64,000 bases of DNA from Streptomyces sp. NBC_01335 (GCF_035953295.1 NZ_CP108370.1:2232001-2296000), one strand, 5' to 3'; positions 9,071 to 17,906 are shown, counted from the first letter of the stretch. Translations and numbers: made by a program. The notes: a model not told the origin generated them from the letters alone.

Positions 9071-9982
9071 GTGCCGTACTCCAGCGTTCCCCCCACACCG
9101 CCCTCCGTCCGCCCGGCCGCAGGCCGTCCCGTCCGCACCGCCTCGTTCGCCGCGCTCGCCGTCCTCTGCCTGCTGCCCCTCACCGGGTGCGGCGGTGCCC
9201 AGGTGAAGGCGCAGCCGCACGCGGGGGCCCCGGCCCCCTCGGTGACCGCGTCACCCGCCACGTCCGCACCGGCACCCGACGAGAGCCCGAGGGGGACCTC
9301 GTCGAAGGGGCCACTCACCGGCCGTACGGTGGTGATCGACCCCGGCCACAATCCGCACAACCACGAGCACACCGGTGAGATCGCGCGGCAGGTGGACATC
9401 GGTACGGGGCACAAGGAGTGCGACACGACCGGGACGTCCACCGACGCCGGTTACGCGGAGGCCCGGTTCACGCTGGACGTGGCCCACCGGATGCGGGAGC
9501 TGCTGGAGGCGCAGGGCGCGAAGGTGCTCCTGACGTACGACGACGACCGCGCGTACGGTCCGTGCGTGGACGAGCGGGCGCGGATCGGCAACGCGGCGAA
9601 GGCCGATGCCGTGGTCTCCGTCCACGCGGACGGTTCGGCCGTGGGCAACCGGGGGTTCCACGTGATCCTGCCCGCGCGCGTGCGGGACGGGGCGGCGGAC
9701 ACCTCGCGGATCGTGAGCTCCTCGCGCGACCTGGGAACCCGTATCGCGGGCAGGTTCGTGGCGGCCACCGGGAGCGCGCCGTCCAATTACATCGGCGGGG
9801 GAACGGGGTTGGACGTGCGCGACGACCTCGGCGGGCTCAACTTGTCCACGGTTCCGAAGGTGTTCATCGAGTGCGGCAACATGCGCGACCCGAAGGACGC
9901 CGCGCTGCTGACCAGCGCGCGCTGGCGGCAGAGCGCCGCCCAGGGGATCAGTGACGGCATCAGCAGCTACCTGAAGGGGTAG
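9071..9982 (+). CDS. N-acetylmuramoyl-L-alanine amidase (Amidase_3), lipoprotein
   Basis: GTG 9071 gives about 303 residues. The N-terminus has a signal segment ending in a lipobox (LLPLTGC), so the enzyme should be anchored outside the membrane. A Pro/Ser/Thr-rich linker leads to the Amidase_3 zinc domain: VVIDPGHNPH (first His ligand), a Glu ligand in the GYAEARFTLDVAHRM region, the VVSVHADGS histidine and the catalytic Glu in FIECGNMRDPKDAALL. It cleaves the bond between MurNAc and L-Ala in peptidoglycan. Longer in-frame starts lie inside the methyltransferase gene and are not plausible. Confidence 0.9.
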   Translation: MPYSSVPPTPPSVRPAAGRPVRTASFAALAVLCLLPLTGCGGAQVKAQPHAGAPAPSVTASPATSAPAPDESPRGTSSKGPLTGRTVVIDPGHNPHNHEHTGEIARQVDIGTGHKECDTTGTSTDAGYAEARFTLDVAHRMRELLEAQGAKVLLTYDDDRAYGPCVDERARIGNAAKADAVVSVHADGSAVGNRGFHVILPARVRDGAADTSRIVSSSRDLGTRIAGRFVAATGSAPSNYIGGGTGLDVRDDLGGLNLSTVPKVFIECGNMRDPKDAALLTSARWRQSAAQGISDGISSYLKG

Positions 9983-10184
9983 TTCCGCCCCGCTACGGGG
10001 TAGTTCTGCGCTGATATCGGGGGGATGACGGGCCGTCGCGCAAGCCGGGGGCCAACCCGCCCGGGCAGACGATAGATTCATCCGTACGATGGGGAGCCGC
10101 CCCGGGCTTCTCGGCGCGCCCGAGGGACAGTCCCGGGCGCAGCGACGACCGTCCCCGACGAGACGACCGACTAAGGACCTTCAC

Positions 10185-11009
10185 GTGAATATCCGCTCCC
10201 TCACTAGAGGCGACGGCGTGGTGATCGGAGCAGCGGTCGTGCTGTTCATCGCCTCCTTCCTCGACCTCTCCGGTTACGAGTGCCCCAGCAACATCGACTG
10301 CTCGGGTTACGACAGCGCGAGCGCCTGGGATTCGCTCTCCCTGCTCATGAGCATCTTCCTCGCCGGTGTCATCGGAGCGGCGCTGGTGATCGTGAGCCGC
10401 TCGGCGCCGGGCCGCAAGATCGTCGGTCTGGACCTCGGGCAGTTCGGCGTGGCCCTCACCGTCTTCGCGCTGTGGACGGCGTTCTGGACGACCATCGACG
10501 CCGGTGACGCGGGTGCCGGGCTGATCCTCGGCCTGCTGGCCTCCCTGGTGCTCGCCGCCGCGACGGTCGCCGGACCGCTGATTCCCGCGCTCAAGGCGCC
10601 GCTCTCGGCGGGCCCCCGCCCGGCTCCGGCCACCCAGTCGCCGTACGGTGCGCAGCCGCAGGGCCAGGGGTACGGCTACCCGGGCCAGCCGTCCTTCGGT
10701 TCGCAGGCCGGTGCTCCGCAGCCCCAGCCGTACGGTACGCAGCAGGGCCAGCCGGCCCCGCAGGCGTCCCAGACGCCGCAGGCGCCCCAGTCCGGCGGTG
10801 CGCCGGCGGCCGACTTCACGCCGTTCTGGTTCGCGGTGCCGGTGCCCCGTCCGCTGTACGGCGAGGACGGTTCGTCCGGCCAGATCGCCGAACTGGCCCC
10901 CGGTACCTGGTACCTCGCGGTCGAGCAGCGCGGCCAGAGCCTGATCGCGCAGACGCAGGACGGCCGTCGCGGCGTCCTCCAGGACACCTCGGGCATCCAG
11001 CGCGGCTGA
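10185..11009 (+). CDS. Membrane protein with Gln/Pro-rich linker and C-terminal globular domain
   Basis: GTG 10185 follows AAGGA at 10173. About 274 residues: four hydrophobic segments in the first 145 residues, then a Gln/Pro/Tyr/Gly-rich linker (QSPYGAQPQGQGYGYPGQ and on), and a compact last 65 residues (FTPFWFAVPVPRPLYGEDGSS ... TWYLAVEQRGQSLIAQTQDGRRGVLQDTSGIQRG). This layout is common in Streptomyces hypothetical proteins; I do not recognise a function. It has its own strong terminator. Confidence 0.85.
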   Translation: MNIRSLTRGDGVVIGAAVVLFIASFLDLSGYECPSNIDCSGYDSASAWDSLSLLMSIFLAGVIGAALVIVSRSAPGRKIVGLDLGQFGVALTVFALWTAFWTTIDAGDAGAGLILGLLASLVLAAATVAGPLIPALKAPLSAGPRPAPATQSPYGAQPQGQGYGYPGQPSFGSQAGAPQPQPYGTQQGQPAPQASQTPQAPQSGGAPAADFTPFWFAVPVPRPLYGEDGSSGQIAELAPGTWYLAVEQRGQSLIAQTQDGRRGVLQDTSGIQRG

Positions 11010-11025
11010 TCGCCCCCGTCCGTCA

Positions 11026-11068
11026 CGAAGGCCCCCGACCGCGGGAGTTCAGCGGTCGGGGGCCTTCG
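11026..11068 (+). terminator. Hairpin terminator
   Basis: A perfect 17-bp inverted repeat, 11026-11042 and 11052-11068, with a 9-nt loop, 17 bp after the stop of the preceding gene. Confidence 0.85.
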
Positions 11069-11241
11069 CGTGGGGTGCGGCCTCAGCCTCGGGGGCGCCG
11101 GGGGGGGAGCGCCGGCGCCGAGGTGAGGGACCAGGTGCCGCCGGTCTCACGACCGGCACCGGGCTCGCCCCCGGCGCGCCGCCCCGCCACCGGGTTCGGC
11201 CGTCCGGGTTTCAGGTTCCGGGCAGCGGCAATCCGGTGTGC

Positions 11242-11535
11242 ATGTCCTACAGACGAGGCTCAGGAAGCAGTACCGCGGGGCGCGCGATCGCCGTCGTCGC
11301 GGACGTCATGGCCTTCATCATCATCCTGTGGATCCTGATGTACCTGCTCGACGCCAACAGGGGCAACGAGCTGGTGCAGTTCGTCCAGGACTCCGCACGG
11401 TGGCTGGCCGGCTGGTCGTACGACCTGTTCACCTTCGACAAGGCGTGGGCGCGGGTGGTCGCCGGATACGGGCTGGCCGCCGCCGTCTACCTCTTCGTCG
11501 GTCACGCGGTGGCGGGCCGTCTGCGTCGTAGTTGA
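11242..11535 (+). CDS. Small two-helix membrane protein
   Basis: About 97 residues from ATG 11242 (GTG 11236 is two codons earlier). Two clear hydrophobic helices: AIAVVADVMAFIIILWILMY and AGYGLAAAVYLFVGHAVAG, separated by a charged amphipathic stretch around DANRGNELVQFVQDSARWL. The protein ends in RLRRS. No family recognised beyond general small Streptomyces membrane proteins. It converges on the prenyltransferase-fold gene 21 bp downstream. Confidence 0.8.
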   Translation: MSYRRGSGSSTAGRAIAVVADVMAFIIILWILMYLLDANRGNELVQFVQDSARWLAGWSYDLFTFDKAWARVVAGYGLAAAVYLFVGHAVAGRLRRS

Positions 11536-11556
11536 GTTCCGGGCGGCCCGGCCCGG

Positions 11557-12630
11557 TCAGGAGCAGCAGTCCGGTTCCAGGCCCCTCGGCAGCCGTTCTC
11601 CCCCGAAGACCGCGGTGGTCGCCTCGTCCCCCCCGAGCGCGGCCACCGCGAGCAGCAGTGATCCGGCGGTCCAGGTGGTGAGTTCCTCGGGCCAGAAGGC
11701 GCGTTCGCCCTCGAAGACGTATCCGGTCCAGTAGAGGCCGCCGGGTTCGCGCAGATGCTGGATGGACTGGAGGATCTCCAGGGCCCGGTCGGACTCGCCC
11801 ATCGCCCAGAGGGCCAGGGCGAGTTCGCAGCTTTCGCCGCCGGTGACCCAGGGGTTGGGCAGCACGCAGCGCACGCCGAGGCCGGGGACGACGAACTCGT
11901 CCCAGCGCTCGTCGATGCGCCGCTGGGCCTCGGCTCCGGTGATCGCGCCGCCGAGGACCGGGTAGTACCAGTCCATCGAGTAGTGGCTCTTGTCCAGGAA
12001 GCGTTCCGGGTGCGCGGCGATGGCGTGGGCCAGTGCCCCGGTCGCCAACTCCCAGTCGGGCTGGGGCTCTTCGCGTCGTTCGGCGAGTGCGAGGGCGCAG
12101 CGCAGGGCGTGGTGGACCGAGGAGGAGCCGGTGAGCAGCGCGTCGGCGACGGGGGTGCCGTCGGCTTCGCGCTTCCAGCCGATCTGGCCGCCGGGCTGCT
12201 GGAGTCCGAGGACGAACTCGACGGCCGCGTAGACCATCGGCCACATCCGGTCGACGAACGCGTCGTCGCCGGTGGCGAGGTAGTGGTGCCAGACGCCGAC
12301 GGCCACGTACGCGCAGAAGTTGGACTCCCGGCCGCGGTCGGTGGGTTGCTCCGGATCGCCGTCGTGGTAGGCGGCGTACCAGGAGCCGTCCTGGTTCTGG
12401 CTGCGGGCCAGCCATTCGTAGGCGGCTTCGGCGGCCTCGTGTTCGCCGGCGGCGTCGAGGGCCATCGCCGCCTCGGTGTGGTCCCACGGGTCGAGGTGGT
12501 GGCCGCGGAACCAGGGCAGCGCACCGTCCTCGCACTGCGTGTCGAGGAGTGCGGCGACGGTCGCTGTCGCCTGATCCGGCGTCAGGACGCCGGGCAGGAC
12601 GAGGTGTTCGGTCCGTTCGGGGAGGGTCAC
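11557..12630 (-). CDS. Prenyltransferase / squalene-cyclase-fold protein
   Basis: About 357 residues from GTG 12630, which overlaps the stop of the upstream methyltransferase gene by four bases. It carries repeats of the alpha/alpha-toroid family (Gln-Asp-Gly-Ser-Trp at SQNQDGSWYAAYHDGD; EFVLGLQQPGGQIGW; SIQHLREPGGLYWTGYVFEG). It lacks a visible DxDD or DDxxD cyclase motif, so it may not be a cyclase. It is the last gene of the glycosyltransferase-methyltransferase operon, so it probably acts on, or binds, the same lipid-like product. Longer frames reaching 13269 only read through the methyltransferase gene. Confidence 0.85.
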   Translation of the reverse strand: MTLPERTEHLVLPGVLTPDQATATVAALLDTQCEDGALPWFRGHHLDPWDHTEAAMALDAAGEHEAAEAAYEWLARSQNQDGSWYAAYHDGDPEQPTDRGRESNFCAYVAVGVWHHYLATGDDAFVDRMWPMVYAAVEFVLGLQQPGGQIGWKREADGTPVADALLTGSSSVHHALRCALALAERREEPQPDWELATGALAHAIAAHPERFLDKSHYSMDWYYPVLGGAITGAEAQRRIDERWDEFVVPGLGVRCVLPNPWVTGGESCELALALWAMGESDRALEILQSIQHLREPGGLYWTGYVFEGERAFWPEELTTWTAGSLLLAVAALGGDEATTAVFGGERLPRGLEPDCCS

Positions 12631-13358
12631 GCCTCTGCCTTCGGGAGGTGCGGCTTCGTCGCGTACGCCACGAAGCTCTTTCCGACGACCGGGTTGAGCA
12701 GCTGCTCGGCGACCCGGGTCACCGCGGGCTTCTTCATGATGTCCCACACCAGCAGCTTGTGGTAGGCGCGGACCGGCAGGGCCTTGTCGTTGTCCACGCC
12801 GAAGGCGCACTTGAGCCACCAGTAGGGCGAGTGCAGGGCATGGGCGTGGTGGGTGCCGTACGGCTTCAGTCCGGCTTCGCGGATCTTGCGGAGCAGTTCG
12901 TCGGCCTTGTAGATGCGGATGTGGCCGCCCTCGACCTCGTGGTAGGCGTCGGAGAGGGACCAGCAGACCTTCTCGGGGCCGTAGCGTGGCACGGTGATCG
13001 CGATGCGTCCGCCGGGCTTGAGGACGCGGACCATCTCGGCGAGGACGCCCTTGTCGTCGGGGATGTGCTCCATCACCTCGGAGATGATGACGACGTCGAA
13101 CGAGTCGTCGGGGAAAGGCAGGTTGAGGGCGTCGCCCTCCAACGCGGTGGCGGTCGCCCCGGCCGGGGCCTCGCCCTCGGCCTTCATCGCGGCGAACCAC
13201 TTGGCGACCTCGCGGATCTCCTCGCCGTTCTGGTCCAGGGCCACGACCTGGGCGCCGCGCCGGTAGCACTCGAAGGCGTGCCGACCGGCGCCGCAGCCGA
13301 GATCGAGCACGCGGTCACCGGCGGCGAGCGGGAAGCGGGTGAAGTCGACGGTCAGCAC
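12627..13358 (-). CDS. Class I SAM-dependent methyltransferase (Methyltransf_11)
   Basis: GTG 13358, about 243 residues (VLTVDFTRFPLAAGDRVLDL). Motif I is VLDLGCGAGRHAFECYRRG, the acidic end of strand 2 is VALDQNGEEI, and the motif around strand 4 is FDVVIISEVMEHIPDDKG, followed by LKPGGRIAITVP. Middle gene of a three-gene minus-strand operon: a 64-bp gap separates it from the glycosyltransferase upstream, and it shares a GTGA overlap with the prenyltransferase-fold gene downstream. The substrate is unknown. Confidence 0.9.
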   Translation of the reverse strand: MLTVDFTRFPLAAGDRVLDLGCGAGRHAFECYRRGAQVVALDQNGEEIREVAKWFAAMKAEGEAPAGATATALEGDALNLPFPDDSFDVVIISEVMEHIPDDKGVLAEMVRVLKPGGRIAITVPRYGPEKVCWSLSDAYHEVEGGHIRIYKADELLRKIREAGLKPYGTHHAHALHSPYWWLKCAFGVDNDKALPVRAYHKLLVWDIMKKPAVTRVAEQLLNPVVGKSFVAYATKPHLPKAEA

Positions 13359-13422
13359 GGGGGCCTGCCTTCGAGGTCGGTGGTACGGGCACGGGCACGG
13401 GCGGGAGCGGAGTCCGGTGGGG

Positions 13423-14736
13423 TCACCTGCGGGCCCCCCGGGCGGCGATGGCCCGGCGGTAGAGGTCTGCGGTGCCGGCCGCCGCCCTGGCCCAGGTGAA
13501 GCGGGCGAGCACCCGGTCGCGGCCGGCCGCGCCGAGTCTGGCGCGCAGCCCGGGGTCGTCCAGCATCCGGGTGAGGGCGGTCGCGAGGGCGTCGGGGTCG
13601 CCGGGCGGCACGGCGAGGCAGGTCTCCCCGTCACGGCCGGTGACCTCGGGGATCGCCCCGCCGGTGGTGGCGACGAGCGGGGTGCCGGTGGCCATCGCCT
13701 CGGCGGCGGGCAGCGAGAACCCTTCGTACAGCGAGGGGACGCAGGCGACCTGGGCGCCGCGCACCAGGTCGACGAGTTCGGCGTCGCTGATGCCCTTGAC
13801 GAACTCGACGGCGTCGCCGAGGCCGAGGCGTTCGATGGCCCGGGCGACGGGTCCGTCCTCGGCGCGCTTGCCGACGACCACGAGGTGGGCGTCGGGGTGT
13901 CCGGCCCGGACCTTGCCGAGCGCCTCCACGAGGTGGACGAGCCCCTTGAGGGGGACGTCGGCGCTGGAGGTGGTGACGATCCGCCCGGGCACCTCGCGGA
14001 CCGAGGGGTCGGGCGACCAGAGGTCGGTGTCGGCGCCGATGTGGACCACGTCGACGACCTCGGGGCGAACCCCGAGGTCGTCGACGATCTCCTGGCGGGA
14101 CGAGCCGGAGACGGTCAGGACGTGCGGCAGCCGGCGGGCGACCCGCTTCTGCATGCGGGTGAAGCCGTACCAGCGGCGTACGGAGAAGGCGCGCGTGCGG
14201 GTCGTGGCGGCGGCCAGGTCGAGCCGGCGGTCGACGGTGATGGGGTGGTGGATGGTGGTGACGAGCGGGGCGCCGAGGTCGCCGAGCAGGCCGTAGCCGA
14301 GCGTCTGGTTGTCGTGGATCACGTCGAACTCGCCGCGCCGGGACCGCAGATGGCGGCCGGCCCGCAGCGAGAAGGTGAGCGGTTCGGGGAATCCGCCGGT
14401 CCACATGGTGGCGACCTCCGCGAGGTCGATCCAGTCGCGGTACTCGCCCCACCCGGGGGTCCGGAACGGGTCGGGCTGCCGGTAGAGGTCGAGGCTGGGC
14501 AGTTCGGTGAGCGGGACGCCCTCGTCGAGCACCGGGTAGGGCTGGGCGCCGATCACTTCGACGCTGTGGCCGAGGCGCGCCAGCTCGCGGCCGAGGTGGC
14601 GGACGTAGACGCCCTGGCCGCCGCAGAACGGGTTGCCCTTGTACGTGAGGAGGGCGATCCGCAACGGGCGGTCGTCCGCTCCGGCGGGGGCGCCGTGTCC
14701 CGCGCCGGGGTCCGTCTTCATGGCCTCGGCGGTCAC
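13423..14736 (-). CDS. Glycosyltransferase family 4 (GT-B)
   Basis: 437 residues from GTG 14736, which has AAGGGGG upstream; ATG 14721 is an alternative. The N-terminal Rossmann half has LLTYKGNPFCGGQGVYVRHLGREL and the C-terminal half the donor-binding YEGFSLPAAEAMATGTPLVA (the E-x7-E motif of retaining GT4 enzymes). Expected to transfer a sugar from a nucleotide donor to a lipid or other acceptor in the cytoplasm. It opens the GT/methyltransferase/toroid operon, whose promoter carries the KstR-type operator at 14789-14804. Confidence 0.9.
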   Translation of the reverse strand: MTAEAMKTDPGAGHGAPAGADDRPLRIALLTYKGNPFCGGQGVYVRHLGRELARLGHSVEVIGAQPYPVLDEGVPLTELPSLDLYRQPDPFRTPGWGEYRDWIDLAEVATMWTGGFPEPLTFSLRAGRHLRSRRGEFDVIHDNQTLGYGLLGDLGAPLVTTIHHPITVDRRLDLAAATTRTRAFSVRRWYGFTRMQKRVARRLPHVLTVSGSSRQEIVDDLGVRPEVVDVVHIGADTDLWSPDPSVREVPGRIVTTSSADVPLKGLVHLVEALGKVRAGHPDAHLVVVGKRAEDGPVARAIERLGLGDAVEFVKGISDAELVDLVRGAQVACVPSLYEGFSLPAAEAMATGTPLVATTGGAIPEVTGRDGETCLAVPPGDPDALATALTRMLDDPGLRARLGAAGRDRVLARFTWARAAAGTADLYRRAIAARGARR

Positions 14737-14788
14737 TCCCGGCCCCCTTCATCACTGCGTTTTCCGGAGCGTAACCGCTGCCGATAAT

Positions 14789-14804
14789 CTGGAACAAGTT
14801 TCAG
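14789..14804 (+). promoter_or_regulatory. KstR-type operator (TnnAACnnGTTnnA)
   Basis: The sequence ctggaacaagtttcag is a near-perfect palindrome. Its core, 14790-14803, matches at all fixed positions the operator TnnAACnnGTTnnA known for KstR. It lies between the divergent glycosyltransferase operon and the KstR-like regulator, where it could control both. Confidence 0.7.
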
Positions 14805-14898
14805 ACCGACCCGTCCAATGAGGATCGAATCTACCGGCAGGTAGCGTCGGTGTGACGACCGGATCAGGTGATTCACGCCACGGCACGGAGGTGACCTC

Positions 14899-15501
14899 AT
14901 GACCGCTGACGCCCGGCCACCTGCACTTCCCCTGACGGCGGGCCAGCGGGCCCGCCGCGCCCGCATCCTGGACGCCACCGCGGAACTCGCCGGACGGGGC
15001 GGCTTCGAGTCCGTGCAGATGCGCGAGGTCGCGGAGGCCGCCGGGGTCGCCCTCGGGACCCTCTACCGCTACTTCCCGTCGAAGGTGCATCTGCTGGTCG
15101 CCACCCTGCACGACCGGCTGCGGCTGCTGAGCACCACGCTGGCCGACCACCCGCCGGCCGGACGCACCCCCGGGGAGCGGGCCGCCGCGACGCTGCTGCG
15201 CGCCTTCCGGGCGCTGCGCCGCGAACCCGAGCTGGCCGACGCCATGCTGCGGGCGCTGACCTTCGCGGACCGGGGGGTGCGCGCCGAGGTGGACGCCGTC
15301 TCCCGGCTGGTGACGGAGATCGTCCTGGACGCGGCGGGGCTGGCGGCCCCGGACGCCGGGCAGCTGTCGGCGGTGCGGGTGGTCGAGCACACCTGGCACT
15401 GCGCCCTCACCGCCTGGCTGTCCGGCCGCGCGGGGGCCGAGCAGGTGCGGACGGACATCGAGACGGTCTGCCGGCTGCTGGACCCGGTGCCGGCCGGCTG
15501 A
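14899..15501 (+). CDS. TetR-family regulator, KstR-like
   Basis: 200 residues; ATG 14899 is preceded by a full GGAGGTGA site. The HTH (about residues 20-66) reads VQMREVAEAAGVALGTLYRYFPSK, followed by HLLV. This closely resembles mycobacterial KstR, the repressor of cholesterol-catabolic genes that responds to a steroid CoA thioester. The match extends past the HTH, with FADRGVRAEVDAV corresponding to a similar KstR segment. No sterol-degradation gene is present here. It is divergent from the glycosyltransferase operon and separated from it by the matching operator, so it most likely controls itself and that operon. The ligand is unknown, possibly a lipid-CoA. Confidence 0.88.
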   Translation: MTADARPPALPLTAGQRARRARILDATAELAGRGGFESVQMREVAEAAGVALGTLYRYFPSKVHLLVATLHDRLRLLSTTLADHPPAGRTPGERAAATLLRAFRALRREPELADAMLRALTFADRGVRAEVDAVSRLVTEIVLDAAGLAAPDAGQLSAVRVVEHTWHCALTAWLSGRAGAEQVRTDIETVCRLLDPVPAG

Positions 15502-15639
15502 GGCGGTCTGCCGGGCCGCCGACCGCCGTACCCGGTGCCGCCCGCCCGGTTGAGGGCGGCCCACCGCCGTGCGCCCCGTTCCGGCGTGGCCTGGGGCCCC
15601 CGGGCGACCGGCCGCCGGGCCGGTCCCGGCTCCCCCGGT

Positions 15640-15850
15640 AGAGTGAACCCGTCGTTCATCACGCCCGTACGGGGAAAACCGGCGCGAACCGGTACCGCTC
15701 CCCGCCGGGCCCCGGTCCGCACCGGGCCGTCGCCGTCCGTGAACCGCCCGCACTCCGGACGGAATCCGGGGCGCGGGCGCGAACGGCCGATGCCGCCGGG
15801 AGGTCCGGTGGTCCGCATCCGTCGCAACAGACGGAGCCGAGCCCGGCACC
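15640..15850 (+). promoter_or_regulatory. Possible cobalamin riboswitch (divergent)
   Basis: The 396-bp leader before the ECF operon contains, at 15671-15706, ggggaaaaccggcgcgaacc followed by ggtaccgctccccgcc. This resembles the conserved GGGAA-nCCGGTGnnAAnCCGG-nnCnGnCCCGC core of B12 riboswitches. A GCCGGGAG-CCGG stretch near 15794-15808 could be the 3' B12 box. The usual ACTGT after CCCGC is missing, so this may be a variant or a chance likeness. The functional context (ECF transporter with a toroid protein) supports it. Confidence 0.42.
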
Positions 15851-15897
15851 GGTTACGTGCCCGCGCCCGGCCCCCGCAGGAGAGGCCCTCGCCAGTC

Positions 15898-17169
15898 ATG
15901 ACCGTACGCCGCAGCGCAGCCGCGCTCGCGACCACCGCCGTGCTCCTGGCGTCCGCCGCCCCGGCGGCGCTGGCCGACTCGTCCGCCAGTCCGTCGCCCT
16001 CCGCCTCCGTCTCCGTGCCCGCCGACCCGCACGCCGGTCTCTACGGCACCTCGGACCCGACGTACGACGGGGTCTGGCGTCAGTCGCTGGCCTTCCTGGC
16101 CCAGAAGATCGAGTACGTCACCCCGTCCGTGGAGGCGGTGAACTGGCTGAAGCTCCAGCAGTGCGACAGCGGCGCCTTCGCCGCGTACCGCGACTTCCAC
16201 GAGCCGTGCGACGCCAAGACGATGACGGACACCAACTCCACCGCCGCCGCCGTGCAGGCGCTCGCCGAACTGACCGGCGAGAAGACGGCCGTGGCGAACG
16301 GCATCGACTGGCTGGCGTCCGTGCAGAACGACGACGGCGGCTGGGGCTACACCCCCGGCAGCCCCAGCGACGCGAACTCGACCGCGGTGGTCGTCGGCGC
16401 CTTCGCCCGCGCGGGCAAGAAGCTGACCGACGTGACCTCGTCCGCCGGGCACACCCCGTACGACGTGCTGCGCGGGCTCGCGCTGCCGTGCGGCGGCAAG
16501 GACGGCGGCGCGTTCGCCTACCAGCCGGACAAGAAGGGCGCGCTCGCCGCCAACGCGGACGCCACGGCGGCGGCCGTGCTCGGCACCATGGGCAAGGGCC
16601 TGGCGGCGGGCAGCTACAACCCGGGCAAGGCCCCCGTCTGCACCCCCGGCACCAACCTCACCGCCGAGCAGGTCGCCCAGAACGGCGCGCACTGGCTGAC
16701 CTCCGCGCTCGCCGGTTCCGGCCACCTCGACCAGGCGCCGATGCCGGGCTCCGAGACCACCGACCCGCAGCCCGACTTCGGCAACACCGCCGACGCCGTC
16801 GTGGCGCTCGCCGCCTCCGGCCACCAGGACAAGGCCGCGTCCGCCGTCACCTGGCTGGAGAAGAACTCCGCCGCCTGGGCGAAGCAGTCCGGCCCGGCCG
16901 CGTACGCGCAGCTGATCCTCGCGGCGCACGCGACCGGCACCGACGCCCGCGACTTCGGCGGCGCCGACCTCGTCGCCCAGCTCAACGCGACCGGCCCGGC
17001 GCCCGCCGCGACCGCGGTCCCCTCCCCGACCCCGACCGGCGCGCAGCCCGCCGCCGGATCCACCGGCAGCTCCGGCTTCAGCGTCTGGTGGCTGATCGGC
17101 GTCGGCCTGGCCGTCGGCGCGGGCATCGGCTTCCTGCTCAGCAACCGCAAGGACAAGGGCGGCCGGTGA
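15898..17169 (+). CDS. Secreted, membrane-anchored alpha/alpha-toroid protein (prenyltransferase/transcobalamin fold)
   Basis: ATG 15898 gives about 423 residues: a Sec signal peptide (ending near PAALADS), a toroid of repeats with the QNDDGGWGYTPGSPSDANST motif, an Ala/Pro/Thr linker, and a C-terminal helix (WWLIGVGLAVGAGIGFLL) followed by NRKDKGGR, so it is tethered with its bulk outside. Prenyltransferase-type repeats on a secreted protein beside an ECF transporter recall the alpha6/alpha6 barrel of transcobalamin and intrinsic factor. It may capture the transported ligand; this is inference. Its stop overlaps the next GTG. First gene of a five-gene operon. Confidence 0.85.
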   Translation: MTVRRSAAALATTAVLLASAAPAALADSSASPSPSASVSVPADPHAGLYGTSDPTYDGVWRQSLAFLAQKIEYVTPSVEAVNWLKLQQCDSGAFAAYRDFHEPCDAKTMTDTNSTAAAVQALAELTGEKTAVANGIDWLASVQNDDGGWGYTPGSPSDANSTAVVVGAFARAGKKLTDVTSSAGHTPYDVLRGLALPCGGKDGGAFAYQPDKKGALAANADATAAAVLGTMGKGLAAGSYNPGKAPVCTPGTNLTAEQVAQNGAHWLTSALAGSGHLDQAPMPGSETTDPQPDFGNTADAVVALAASGHQDKAASAVTWLEKNSAAWAKQSGPAAYAQLILAAHATGTDARDFGGADLVAQLNATGPAPAATAVPSPTPTGAQPAAGSTGSSGFSVWWLIGVGLAVGAGIGFLLSNRKDKGGR

Positions 17170-17906
17170 CCACCCCCGCGTTCCGGAGCAAGCCCGGCGG
17201 AGTTCTCCGCCGGGCTGCGGCGCTCGTGGCGCTGACGGCGCTCGCGGCGGTCGTGACGCTCTGCGTCGCGGGCACCGCGCAGGCCGCCGGGTACCGGTAC
17301 TGGTCCTTCTGGGAGGGCGACGGCTCGCGGTGGGCGTACGCCACCCAGGGGCCGTCCCTGGTCCGCCCCGAGGACGGGGCGGTGCAGGGCTTCCGGTTCG
17401 CGGTGAGCGAGGACTCCGGCGACGCGGCCCGGCCGCGCCGCACCCCCGACTTCGCCGCCGTCTGCGGGGACACCCCCGCGAAGGACGGCAGCAAGCGCGT
17501 CGCGCTGGTCATCGACCCCGGCACGGCGGCCGACGCCCCCGCGGGCGAGCAGCCGCCCGCGCTCCGCACCGCCTGCGCCCGGGTCGCCCCGGACGCGAGC
17601 ACCGCCGAGGCGCTGGCCTCGGTCGCGAAGCCGCTGCGGTACGACAGCGCGGCGCTGCTCTGCGCCATCTCGGGCTATCCGGAGACGGGCTGCGGCGAGC
17701 AGATCTCGGGCGACGCCTCGCCCGCGCCCACCGGGGCGGCGTCCTCCGCGAGCTCCCCGGCCGCGTCGTCCACCGCCTCGTCCACGGCGTCGGGCGGTGC
17801 CGAGGGTGGTGACGGCGGGGGTCCCTCCGTCGGTGTGGTCGCCGGTATCGGTGCCGTCGTGGTCCTCGGCGCCGCCGCCGTCTTCCAGGCACGCCGCCGG
17901 CGATGA
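17166..17906 (+). CDS. SCO2322-family secreted membrane-anchored protein
   Basis: GTG 17166 overlaps the preceding stop by four bases; about 246 residues. Signal peptide ending near GTAQAAG, then a domain starting YRYWSFWEGDGSRWAYATQG with four cysteines (VCGD, TACA, LLCAI, TGCG) that could form two disulfides, a Ser/Ala/Thr linker, and a C-terminal helix (VGVVAGIGAVVVLGAAAVF) ending in QARRRR. It resembles the family named after S. coelicolor SCO2322, as far as I can recall it. With the toroid protein it could form a two-part extracellular binding module for the ECF transporter. Confidence 0.8.
   Translation: MTTPAFRSKPGGVLRRAAALVALTALAAVVTLCVAGTAQAAGYRYWSFWEGDGSRWAYATQGPSLVRPEDGAVQGFRFAVSEDSGDAARPRRTPDFAAVCGDTPAKDGSKRVALVIDPGTAADAPAGEQPPALRTACARVAPDASTAEALASVAKPLRYDSAALLCAISGYPETGCGEQISGDASPAPTGAASSASSPAASSTASSTASGGAEGGDGGGPSVGVVAGIGAVVVLGAAAVFQARRRR

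Noticed and set aside
11557-13269. Single 570-residue protein combining methyltransferase and toroid regions
   Set aside because: The N-terminal part is an out-of-frame reading of the methyltransferase gene; the GTGA overlap at 12627-12630 clearly separates two genes.
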